Below, one piece after another: positions 46,441 to 56,655 of a stretch of DNA of 64,000 bases. How positions within the stretch are numbered: position 1 is the stretch's first letter; each line of letters opens with the position of its first letter. Where the stretch lies: contig CM035809.1 of the NCBI GenBank assembly GCA_020466095.1, forward strand, positions 21,093,869 through 21,157,868. The letters are read 5' to 3'. The notes beneath the pieces are model-generated. The model was given only the letters and a program-made list of their open reading frames with translations. It searched no databases and was not told the origin of the DNA. Both the position numbers and the translations under genes were made by a program. Origin of the DNA: Chlorops oryzae. Lineage: Eukaryota > Arthropoda > Insecta > Diptera > Chloropidae.

Positions 46441-46775
46441 TTTTCATTTAGCAGCTAAAAGTATGCATCTAAATATTAAGAATATTGGTGATGGGCATTC
46501 TTGTAGCTATGAATGCCATAAGCAAAGATTTTGAGAACTATGGGAATATTCTTAGGGCCGTTTTCTCATCCTACTTTTAAGCTCTATCTGCCAGTTAAAA
46601 TTCAATTTCTTTGACTTACTAATCAATTTTGTATGAAATTATCATCGGGATAATTTAACTTACAGATAAAAAAAGATGAGAAAACGGCCCTTAGAGTCTT
46701 AATTAAGCTCAAATAATAAAGAAAAATTATAAAAACCTTTTAAATATTCAAAAACATTCCTTTAAGTCCCGAGTG
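46441..46775. repeat. Dispersed-repeat element with inverted CTAAAAGTATGC-type ends, split by a MITE
   Basis: The left end GCAGCTAAAAGTATGCATCT, then AAATATTAAG, and the complement of the right end, GGACTTAAAGGAATGTTTTT, then GAATATTTAAAA, both resemble the dispersed CCTAAAAGTATGC repeat and point inward, as terminal inverted repeats would. A 136-bp Harbinger-like MITE (46555-46690) sits in the middle. Removing it restores an interior resembling the 43590 copy. No target duplication was identified. Confidence 0.5.
46555..46690. mobile_element. PIF/Harbinger-like MITE, 136 bp
   Basis: Perfect 16-bp terminal inverted repeats (GGGCCGTTTTCTCATC at 46555-46570 and its complement at 46675-46690) with TTA directly repeated on both sides (46552-46554 and 46691-46693). 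The interior also pairs partly, through CTTTTAAGC-like and ACTTACAG stretches. No coding capacity. Confidence 0.92.
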
Positions 46776-46956
46776 CTCCGAAAAGGGAGAGTACTCCCCA
46801 AGGAACTTTTCGAAGTAGTCTAGGAGTGTAATGGGAGATTTGAAGAGTCTTTTTTGTGTTTTATAAATGAAAAAAAGAGTCTACCTAGTGTAGATTTTGT
46901 TATCCCAAAAGGTAGACACACTTTTTCCATATCAGGATCCTTTCTTTATTTCACAA

Positions 46957-46957
<1 letters not shown>

Positions 46958-46990
<33 letters not shown>
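46958..46990 (+). repeat. A33 homopolymer
   Basis: 33 consecutive A residues just before the inverted-repeat element at 47001. Confidence 0.9.
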
Positions 46991-46991
<1 letters not shown>

Positions 46992-47000
46992 GCTTGCACA

Positions 47001-47759
47001 CAGAGAAAAAAACACGTAGTAAATTCAAGAGTGCGACGCTCTTAGAGAAAACGCTCTTGTATCTAAAGGATTTAGCTTTTACCCCAACAATGAAAACGCT
47101 CTTGGCTATCATTTAAGAGTGAAAGTAGTAACTTTAATAGTGAATCCGTAGATTTAAATACTTTCGAATTTAAAGTTCGGATTTTTACAGCTAAACTGTT
47201 ATTCCAACTACATTTTATTGAATTTGTTAAGAGCGAAACTATTTTAGTTAAGAGCACTGAGCACTTAATTACATTTCTTTTCGTTCGGTATAATTCTCAT
47301 TTGTTTCATAAAATAGCACATAGACATTTATTCATCTTAGAACTTTTTAAGCATTGCGAAAGAAGTCACGACAACGGAGTGACAAAATCGCATGAAGTCC
47401 ATCCGATGGCTATTTTTGGTGTTATGTTAAGAGGAGGAAACACATTTTTCTGAAATTATTTTTGCGAATAGATAATAAAATTATCTACAGCTGTGCATTT
47501 TTAATCAACAGTGTCACTTTTGGAAATTATTAACAGTTTTCAATTTTAAATCAAAATTTTCGGTTTTGGAGATTTTAAAAGCTGTGCATTTCAAATCCAC
47601 CGTTTTCGCGCTTGGAAATTTTTAAAGCCACCTTTCTTAACGCAACAATTTCGCTCTTAGAAAAAATAACAGTTACAACATTGTTGGTTTAAAAGCTAAA
47701 AACTCTTGAGATCATTTTAAGAGCGAAATTGGTATAATTTACAGTTACTTTTTTCTCTG
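47001..47759. mobile_element. Candidate non-autonomous transposon with AAGAGCG subterminal repeats
   Basis: The left end CAGAGAAAAAAACACGTAGT and the complement of the right end CAGAGAAAAAAGTAACTGTA are inverted repeats, each followed by AAATT. At least eight AAGAGTG/AAGAGCG or CGCTCTT motifs occur in both orientations (for example ACGCTCTTAGAG, ACGCTCTTGG, TTAAGAGCGAAACT, TTTCGCTCTTAG, TTTAAGAGCGAAATT). This looks like a set of clustered binding sites. No clear target duplication, so the exact ends are uncertain. Confidence 0.65.
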
Positions 47760-48029
47760 CGCATCAATTTCCTGTCGAAGCATCTTCAGGAGCATTGACG
47801 GTCCGGGAAGTTGTCCTTAGAAGAACCGTGCTGTCTACTTTATTTGGTTTGGTAAATTTATCCCATTCAACTGTTGTAAAACAAAAATTGCATTCATTAG
47901 GATGCTTGATCGAAAAATTCTCCTTAAAGTATGCTACAAAAATTTTAAAAACTTATTTCTGCTTACTTTTCATGAAATAATTTCAGTTTCATTTAAGACA
48001 ATGAGCTCTTCAGTTGCCTTCGTATGTCG

Positions 48030-48122
48030 ATTTTCCTTTTTCTGTTCTTCTTTGGCTCCCCAGTCCTCGTGGTATCACAACGGGCCCATGTGAGGTCTAA
48101 GTGTGTGACCCTTGGTGGCAGC
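48030..48122 (+). mobile_element. 5'-truncated SINE of the 31-kb family
   Basis: Starts in the T-rich part (TTTTTCTGTTCTTCTTTGGC) and continues CTCGTGGTATCACAACGGGC, CCATGTGAGGTCTAAGTGTG and ACCCTTGGTGGCAGCC. It lacks the tRNA-like head. It also lacks the 152-bp hairpin found in the 31-kb copy, and so records the original uninterrupted body sequence. Confidence 0.8.
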
Positions 48123-49244
48123 CGGTTCTCAGATCTCAGTTGTCTTTACCGTCAGTTTTAATAAGAGTGTTTTTTGAATTTCCAACTCTTAAAGTATCCG
48201 ACATCAAATAAAATCGTTTCAAGCATCAACTTCCATTAAAAGGCATCGAAATCAAATGAGTATTTATGAAAAAAAATATACATATTCCATATATAAATAT
48301 ATATCAAAGTTTCAACTGTCATAGTCAATCGGAAAAAATTTCCATACAACGAAAACAGAGTGAAGTTCAAAAATTGAATTTCCATTCATTTTGATGCAAA
48401 ATACTTTCTGTGCATAAAAAATGAGCGAATGCATCCCCACAGCGAGCGCCTCACGTAACGAGTCGTTTATAAACACAACATGAATGCGTAAATCTATTTA
48501 AGCTGTCAGGTGATATGTCAAAATTGATACCCAGAGTCGATACGAGAAGTCGAGAGCGTTTTCAGCATTTCGGCGAGTAAATGCTTCGTCGCGCTTGGCT
48601 CGTTAAAAATGCATACAAATACGTGAGCTCCGGATATGATCTGACAGTCAATAGATATATGAAAATATTAGTCCTTTTTCTCCGTATTTTCCCCTTTTTT
48701 GCGTTTCAATAATATTTTCGCAAGCTCCACTTATATCTTTGCATAAATTTCAGCGAATAAAGTCATAAAATTGAACTTAGATTTGAAGAAAGGGAGTTCG
48801 CCGCTCGTTAGGTGAGAGGATTTTCAAGGACTTCGAGAAAATATGAGTTCAAGAAAAAGTGTTAAGAATTTATTTTTTAAATTCAAAAGAAAAAGCGAGA
48901 ATACTAATGTTCGCACGTGTCAATGTTGCATTTATGATTATTAAAATGTCATTATACGAGAACAGATATAGATTGAGTTCTTATCCTTCGTCGAAAATGA
49001 CTTGAAGGGGTGTCGAATGGAGGGTTTTTTTGAACAAATAAACTTCTTTATATAATAGAAAGAATACATAATAAATCATTGTGGGAAGATTTGAGATGAC
49101 GGTCAATCCCAGAGAGAAACCTTTAACAGCCTTATAAAATTTACAGTATCAACAAGCGAACCCAGAAGGTTCGTTTTCTCCCCTGTATTTCTTTCTCTAT
49201 GTTTCTCTATTAGTCTGTGACTTTTATTTTCTTTCTTTCAGTGT
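48123..49244. other. No recognisable gene
   Basis: AT-rich. The part from about 48420 to 48640 is less biased and repeat-free, but shows no coding signature. Confidence 0.5.
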
Positions 49245-50200
49245 TACCATCTGCCTCTTGGTATCACTATAATTCTGTCTCACTGCCCTTTTTTCTCTTC
49301 TCTCTTCCGTTTGTATTTCTTCTGGTCTATCTATCAGTCTTTTTATCTGTCTGTCTATCCTGCTGTTTTCTTTTATCTATCTCTCTGTCTCTCTATATCT
49401 CTGCCGTTCTATCTTTCCATGTTTCCATCTACCTGTCTCGCTATCTATGTGTAATCACTATAATTCTGTCTCACTGGCCTTTTGTTTCTTCTCTCTGTCC
49501 GTCTGTATTTCTTCTGGTCTATCTATCAGTCTGTTTTTATTTCTGTCTGTCCTGCTGTTTTCTTTTATCTATCTCTCGGTAGATTTGTATCTCTGTTTCA
49601 ATCATTCTGACTCTATCTCTCTGTCTCTCTATATCTCTGCCGTTCTATCTTTCCATGTTTCCATCTACCTGTCTCGCTATCTATGTGTAATCACTATAAT
49701 TCTGTCTCACTGTCCTTTTGTCTCTTCTTTCTGTCCGTCTGTATTTATTCTGGTCTATATCTCAGTCTCTTTATCTGTCTGTCTGCCCTGCTGTCCTTTT
49801 TCTCTCTATCCCTTGGTAGATTTGTATCTCTGTTTCAATCATTCTGACTCTATCTCTCTGTCTCTCTATATCTCTGCCGTTCTATCTTTCCATGTTTCTA
49901 TCTACCTGTCTCGCTATCTATGTGTAATCACTATAATCTTTGTCTCACTGTCCTTTTGTCTCTTCTCTCTGTCCGTCTGTATTTATTCTGGTCTATATAT
50001 CAGTCTCTTTATCTGTCTGTCTGCCCTGCTGTCCTTTTTCTCTCTATCTCTCGGTAGATTTGTTTTTCTGTTTATATCATTCTGTCTCTATCTCTCTATC
50101 TCTCTATATCCCTGCCGTTCTATCTCTCCATCTTTCTATCTATATGTTTCGCTATCTATGTGTCTTTCTGATCTTCTGTTACTCTGCATCTCTTTCTTTC
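49245..50200 (+). repeat. Pyrimidine-rich ~237-bp tandem repeat, about four copies
   Basis: The landmark CTGCCGTTCTATC occurs at about 49401, 49637, 49874 and 50112 (spacing 236-238 bp), and the landmark GTGTAATCACTATAATTCTG recurs between them. The first copy lacks the GGTAGATTTGTATCTCTGTT segment present in the others. The units are themselves made of CTGTCTATCT-type tetranucleotide variants that continue to about 50420. One strand is almost free of purine-rich stop codons, which explains the 266-codon Ser/Leu/Tyr-rich frame at 49447-50247; because the period is not a multiple of three, successive copies are read in different frames, so it is not a protein repeat. Confidence 0.9.
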
Positions 50201-50420
50201 TGCCACTCTTTATGTCTAATATAGTCTATCTATCAGTCTGTTTTTAGGTGCTCATGTGGTTTTGCCTTTATCCCTCTGTCACTATACCACCGTATCTTTC
50301 TGTGTGCCTGTCTATTTTTGGTCTGTTTCTCTGCGTGTTTATCTGTCCGTCTTATCGTTAGCCTTTTTATGTGTTTTTCTCCCAGTCTGTCGCTCTGTTC
50401 TGTGTATTTTCTAATCATCC

Positions 50421-51907
50421 TGCTTTCCATATCCACTGTCTTTATCAAAGTAATTGAACTTCTTAGTCGAAATTCCAATTGAAGACAGTTGAAAAAGGTG
50501 ATAGGCGTAATTAAGATCCATTGGACCTGTCCCTCTAAAATTTAATGCTTCTTTTCCTTGAAGGTTACCTGTGATTGACTTTGCAAGTGATTCTTCGAGG
50601 TAAAAAAGTCAGACTTGAAATTCACATTCTCATATTCAAGAAGGAGCTCTGTTCTACAAGACCCCTTGAAAGAAATAGAAATCATATGCAACCATCTTGA
50701 AAGCGCATAAAAACGTGCAGACAATTTATTGCAAATCCCGATGTAATTGAGAGCACAAGGAAAACGTTTCTCCGCATTTGTCCGTGGTTAGAAAGGATGA
50801 CAGGACAGCATATACCTATCATAAATAGCATAATCATTTGAAATAACTTTCAATAAATTCCTATCAATTCACTTCAATGTTGACTTTAACTGGAGCAATT
50901 CTTGCAAAGCATAACGAAAGAAGCCGTCAATAAAAAATATTATTTATCCTTTCGATTTTTGTTCGCTTAGAACTTTTAACTTTCAATGTGTTCGAGAATG
51001 AAGAGGACAAAATTCTTGTGTTGCTTCGAATAAAAAATTCAAGAAATGAGAAAATTTCAATTGAAAGTCAATGAGATACAACAGTAAGTGGATCGTGTTG
51101 TATGAACAAATGACTAAAAGGACTCAGCTTTTTTTTTGGAGCTCATTTCTGCTTACTTCAAGCTTCGTTTGTTTCGCCTTCTTTGCTCTGTAGTATGGTG
51201 CCCTGAAATCGAATTTAAGAACTCATATGTTGCCATACCTACCCATAGAACAGATGCTACGATGTCATATTGTTCGCATGGTTGAGAGCGCTCGCTGTAC
51301 CTATGTGCATGTCCCGCTTCTTGCAGATCCTTGTATTTTATGCGCTTCGTATACCAGCATTGTTTACATTTTATTAGTCGAGTAGAAATAGAAGAAATGC
51401 TTAAACCAAATACGGTAGAGGGACAAAAAAAATATACAAAAAAAAATTGTAAGCATTTTCCTCCCCAAAGTAGGAAGAACATTGAAAAGCGGATTTTTGT
51501 ACTTGTCCTTTCATGAAAATGTTTGCTATGCTCGCATACATGACCAGAAGTTATGGGTTGGGAAAGGTCATGCTGCTGGTTATGTCCAGTCAAGTTTAAT
51601 TTTCTTATTTTTATTATTCTTGCTTTTGCTTTTATTGACATCCAGATAAGGGCACTCCATTGTAGGTACATCATTTGCATGAAATTGTTTGAAGTACAAT
51701 AAAGTCTGAAGCCTTGTGACAATGCCTGAATCGCTCCGGGCCATTTCCTTACGAACAGGTATGCCATATTTGCTTGTAGAGTTTACTTGGAATTAAAGTG
51801 ATGTAAAATTTTGAAATTTTTTAATATTCGAAATAATTGTAATTCAATAAGTGAAAGAAATTTAAATATAAATTGGAGTTTTTTCGCACATACTGGAAAA
51901 ATTTAAA
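50421..51907. other. No recognisable gene; holds one long unexplained open frame
   Basis: Includes a 204-codon minus-strand frame (51153-51767) discussed as a finding. Elsewhere AT-rich with no repeats. Base composition across the frame is a little more balanced than in its neighbourhood. Confidence 0.45.
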
Positions 51908-52115
51908 GGAAATCCCGGCGGCCTGCGTGGTGTAGTTAGGACTATCGTTGTGAAAGGTCCCGGTTCAGCGGCCAGCTTAACGGTCGCTGATATTTGCTAT
52001 GTCGATTGTTTGAGTCTTTCTTTCTATCCTCTTTTGTTCTTCCGTTTCGGAACGACGCCGACTGTTGCTCGTGCCCTCTATATATAGTTAAGTGCATGAG
52101 TCATTACACACTCAA
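51908..52115 (+). mobile_element. tRNA-Val-like SINE candidate
   Basis: Begins CGGCGGCCTGCGTGGTGTAG. The A box TGGTGTAGTTAGG and, 35 bp on, AAGGTCCCGGTTCAGCGGCC resemble a tRNA-Val 5' half with a degraded B box. Sequence to about 52115 is GC-richer than its surroundings (for example CGTTTCGGAACGACGCCGAC). No target duplication was identified, and the body does not match the 31-kb SINE. Confidence 0.5.
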
Positions 52116-52329
52116 CTGAATTAAGAAACAATAAAGGACATCCGAAAAGTTCTAAAAGCTCTCAGTACTTAACGTTTGAAGATCATCATTAAAGAGAAGA
52201 CCAATGGGCAGGAGTTTTGCAGGTTGACAAGAAGAAAAAGAATCTGCTTTTGTCTGAGAAAATATGTGACCTTTCGAGAAGACTTCTGTGTATCTGGATA
52301 CTGACTTAAGGGTCCAATAAATATTCCAA

Positions 52330-52720
52330 ACGATATTCAAATGATTTCAACTGAAAAGAAGTTCGAAAATATAATTTCGAAACAAGTCTGAAACTATCAG
52401 AAAATAATCAAATGGCTCGGAAATATCAGTTCGAAATTTTCATAGCGTACGAGGCTGTCGAAAATGAGTCCAAAAAGGCACGAAATGAGTCCAGAATTTT
52501 ATAGAAACATCGGAAATATTTTAATATATCTAGAAAAAATTTTCGGAGAGATCAGGACTTATGAGTCCGACATTTTTATTAAATTTAAGACTCGGTCACA
52601 AAATCCGAAAATTGTTTAATGAAACTAAATATGTGTTTTGACTGAAACGAAAAGCATTTTCAGAGTTTTCAGAAACATAGGCCCAAAATGAGTGTGAAAA
52701 ATGTGTTCAAAATAAATATC
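52330..52720 (+). repeat. GAGTCCGAAAT-type degenerate repeat, locus at 52 kb
   Basis: Units such as ACAAGTCTGAAACTATCAG, GGCTCGGAAATATCAG, AATGAGTCCAAAAAGG and TATGAGTCCGAC, with the same spacer vocabulary (TTTTCATA, GAGGCT) as the 39-kb locus. Confidence 0.6.
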
Positions 52721-52796
52721 AAAATGTTTTGACTACAAAAAGCCTCTATTCTAGTGCCTTTTATATTTAAAGTATAGTCTTTAAGACTTCACTTAA

Positions 52797-53192
52797 GGCC
52801 TGAAATCACACTATAGAGTTTTTACATAGAAAAATAAGTGTAGAGAATCTTCGTTTGCTTTGTACACTGAAGACCGCGTCTACGAGTCTACAGCTCTACG
52901 TCGTAGAGCTACCGTCGAAAAATTTCGATTGAACTTTTCTATGTGCTCCACTACTTGATGCCTTCTCCTACTGCCCCTACTTTATTTACTGTAGAGTCAT
53001 AGAGAAGATATTCTTCTGCAGTGTAAGCAGTCGTGAAGAAAATAGAAGAGCTCTGATCAAAATATTTCGACGGCAGCTCTACGTCAAACTGTAGAATCGT
53101 AAAGACTGTCTTGAGTTAACACAACGAAAGGTAGATTTTCTAGACTCTACAGGGGTTTCTCTACGGTAAAAACTCTATAGTGGATTTCAGGC
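52797..53192. mobile_element. TTAA-flanked hairpin element, 396 bp
   Basis: TTAA flanks both ends (52793-52796 and 53193-53196). The left end GGCCTGAAATCACACTATAG, then AGTTTTTAC, pairs with the right end GTAAAAACTCTATAGTGGAT, then TTCAGGC. The interior is also palindromic: TAGAGCTACCGTCGAAAAAT near 52909 pairs with ATATTTCGACGGCAGCTCTA near 53060, and GTAGAG/CTCTAC motifs recur throughout. TTAA duplication is the hallmark of piggyBac-type transposition, so a piggyBac-related MITE is the leading guess; the termini do not start with the usual CCC. Confidence 0.85.
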
Positions 53193-53196
53193 TTAA

Positions 53197-56100
53197 GAGG
53201 TTAACTGTTCAAAATAATCCAAGATTTAATATCTCCGCTGAAAAATGTTTCAAAAACTTGTTTCACAAAGCCTCATCTCATAGCAAAATACCAGATATGT
53301 ACACGGTATGGTTACTAAATCAAGTACCAGTAATAGTCAGACTTGACTCAGCTATTTTTCCCATAGGAAAAAGTACCTCCAAAAATCCCTTATTATCTGT
53401 CAAGTAGGATTTTTTGTTATATTAGAAAAAAATTTGAAAAATCCGCCTCACTTTCAAGGAAATATCATTCCAGGACATAACTCAAGCCGTGTCTCTCAAT
53501 GAGAAAAGAATGATGATAATTTTTTCCTTTTTAAAACTGTTCTTTGAAGAGCGAAAGGTGTCTGTAATAAGCCATTGAAACCGATTTGGCTTGCCCGAGG
53601 TGAAGGGCGATTTTCTTAAAATTTCTTAGATTTTCGATACTAATAAATCATTCAAATCATATCAAATCATTGGAAAAATAAAAACTTAATGGTAGCGATG
53701 CTAGTGTTAGACAAAAAAAGGTAGCCTTTTGGAGACAGTGATCTAAATCACTGAGTAAAAAAGTCTATTTTCCCTCTAATGGTCCAATTTTCTTTGAAAA
53801 TTTAATTCATTACAAGCTGTATGCTCGTGTCTATCATTATTTGGGTATAAAAACGATCCCATTTCATTGAAGAAAAACTATTTAAGGACTTTAGAGCAGG
53901 TTTTTCAACCAATTACATCCTTGTAAGCCATATACTACTTACGTAGAAAAACATCTGATACTCAAAAATGTTTGTACAAACATTTAAAGCTAATATAATA
54001 ACTTTGTGAAACTTAGTTCACGAAACACGAATGCCACATTTAAATCATCAAAAACATAATAACACCAGCTATTAAAACCTCCAACATGACTTTTATTGAA
54101 TGAAGTTTGAACTCGATGAGACAACGCCTTCTTCGAGTTCGAAATTTTAGCTTTCCAAAAACAATATTTTAAGCATTTTGCGACTTCAATTTAAGCAACA
54201 TAAAAAGCCTTAGGCGTTTATCTACCTATAAAATCATAGATTTCAGTGCAGAGGATTAACCATTTCGCTTTTGTTATTCCTCTGTTCAAGACATGATAAA
54301 ACACAATAAAGGCTGCTCTATCCGAAAATTCCCGCTGGGCCTTAACGCACGTTTTAACACATACAAACAGACATGCATATACATGCACCCAACCCACCTA
54401 CCGGCCGTGTAGATCGTATTAAGGAAGCATAAATATGTTATGTTGTGGTGTGATTTATGCGCCACAGGAGGCGAACCTTTTCGCTACTGGTCTTATTAAC
54501 ACCGAACAACTGATTAAGTCGAAATGAGTGAAATAATTTTCTACGTAATTCAGTTACGCTTTCCCTGAACGGGGGGTTAAAATGGGTTGCTTGGTGTGAA
54601 GTGTTTACAAAAAAAAAATTGACCGAAACAAAAAGCAACCAAAATAAATATTTTGACCCCCAATTGGGTTCCAACCAACTATTCAAACATATCACATTAA
54701 AGCATACGTTTTTTGATGGTCCTATATACACCCTACTGTAATTGCGAGTAGTCTTTAACTAGCCCCTGATTGGGCGCCAATGGATAACTTTTCTCCTTTT
54801 TCTCGCGATGTTCAAGTGTTCCGGTCTTTCCCAGGATCCGTATTATTAATTTGCCAGCTTGTAAATCCAAGACATTTAGCTTCCAATCTCCGCTACTTCA
54901 AGACTTGCCCTCTTGTGATCAGTTGGTTCCCAGTCAGAAATTGGTTAGAAAAACCTCCTTTTGGTCCACTTCTTCGAGACCTTTCGTAACTCTGTGTTCA
55001 AAACATCTTAATTTCTGCAAGGACTAAACATTTTTTTCCCATGTACGCATTTCCTTTCGCACGTGCACACACATCCTAGTACGTGTATGGCTCACATATG
55101 TGTTAGTGCGTGCTTTGAAATTGAATTCATTTCATGAAAATATTTGCAAATGTTACAATCGCACTGAGAAGCACAGTGTGAGAGAAAAAAAGAAAAATGA
55201 AATTTTCGCTGAATGTGTTGAAAAATTGTTGGAAAAATTCCAAGCCTTATCAGTCGTCTTATGCACGCACTCACACTACTGACTTCTCTGAAAAAATTCT
55301 CCTTCATCGCAACATTGATTCGCGTACGGCTTTCACTGCACGCGTACATGATAAACGGCCTTAGATTCAATACTGAATCCTGGCGAAGGGGCCAATTGGC
55401 AATGGCCGAGGGATCCTTTGCGCGTCCCGCTTTCCATACGAGATAATCATTAATATTATGTGGGCGTACGCTTTACTTTGGCATACGAAATTTATAAACA
55501 TATACATATGTACATATATGCAGATGTGAATGGCTTACATGCTGCTGCTCAATTCCTGTACGCGCGCGTTCTGCAACACTGATGAGCTTAATCATAATTG
55601 ATTTACTACAAAATGGCAATGAAGACGTTTGCAAGCATGTTTAAAACGAGCTCCTTTGAGCAGTTACACTTACTAGGTACATACAATTTATATGTAGGTA
55701 CCTTCTCCGATAAGCGAGAACGTGCAGCAGGGAAACTAAATTCATAAGCAACGTATGCTACTCCGGTTGATAAGCATTCACAAATCATGCTGTGAGGATC
55801 TGCATAGGATACATGCGAGATGGGTATTTTGAGGTCTTTTGAGCTGTGCGTCGACTTCACATTGAATTAATTCGTTTTAGTTTAATTTAATATTGAATGG
55901 AAAGGATGAATATCAAAGGAACTGAAAGTATAACTCATTATAGGCCCTTACTTTGAGCGAGAGCACCAAGAAGTATGCAATAATATTTCCTTTTCAATTG
56001 AAATCATTTCTATGTAAATATTATATTAGGGTGATGACTTTTTTTGAAACTCTTTTCCTGTATCATAGTACGATGAACTTTTATTAAAGACTTCATAAAA

Positions 56101-56204
56101 TACTAATTTTAAGGTTATTTGGTAAAAAAAAATGTCACGCACCAAGTCATTTGAAAAATTCAATTTTTGATTTTTTTCCAAATTTTTTATGTTACTGTAA
56201 GCAG
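53197..56204. other. No recognisable gene
   Basis: AT-rich. Short frames up to 97 codons (54438-54731 minus, 55092-55370 minus) overlap plus-strand frames and are unrecognised. One copy of the dispersed motif lies at 55961-55990 (GAGCACCAAGAAGTATGCAA). Sequence at 55070-55620 is slightly GC-richer with CACG/GTGCG-rich patches. Confidence 0.5.
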
Positions 56205-56655
56205 AGTCGCTCCTAGAGGGGTCAAATGTAAGACCAACTACCATTATTTTTTTATTCCCAACAATTTATCCAAACATACTTTCCCCCTATCTCCACTCCT
56301 TAAGGGGGCTCCCATACAAAAATAATTTTTTTATGAATTTTCCCCCCACTGTCCTAACTAGCCCCAGAGTGCCCCTAGAGGAGTCAAATGTTTGACCGAC
56401 CCCCATTAACTTTGTTTCATTAACATTTTTTCGCAACATACTGACCCCCTATCTCCCCTCCTTAGGGGGTCACCCATACAAAATTACCTTAATTTTATCA
56501 CAATTTCATACAAAATGGCTGTCACTACAGTCAAACCCCTCCTAGGGGGATGACATATATGACCGACCCCCATTATTTTTTTACCCCAAGTATTTTCTTC
56601 AAACATACCCACCCTCTATCTCCCGTCCTTAGGGGGGTCCCCATACAAAAACAGG
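56205..56655 (+). repeat. ~165-bp tandem repeat with internal hairpins, about 2.7 copies
   Basis: Landmarks recur in order: CTAGAGGGGTCAAATG at 56213, CTAGAGGAGTCAAATG at about 56375 and CTAGGGGGATGACAT at about 56541; GACCGACCCCCATTA; CCCCTATCTCCCCTCCTTAG; and CCCATACAAAA. Each unit contains two potential hairpins, one formed by GGTCAAA / TTTGACC next to GGGG / CCCC and one by ACCCCCT ... AGGGGGT. Copies are diverged. Frames here are by-products. It could be a satellite relic or the interior of an unidentified transposon. Confidence 0.85.

Noticed and set aside
49447..50247. 266-codon frame, the longest in the window
   Set aside because: It lies wholly in a pyrimidine-rich tandem repeat with a period not divisible by three; absence of stops is a composition effect.
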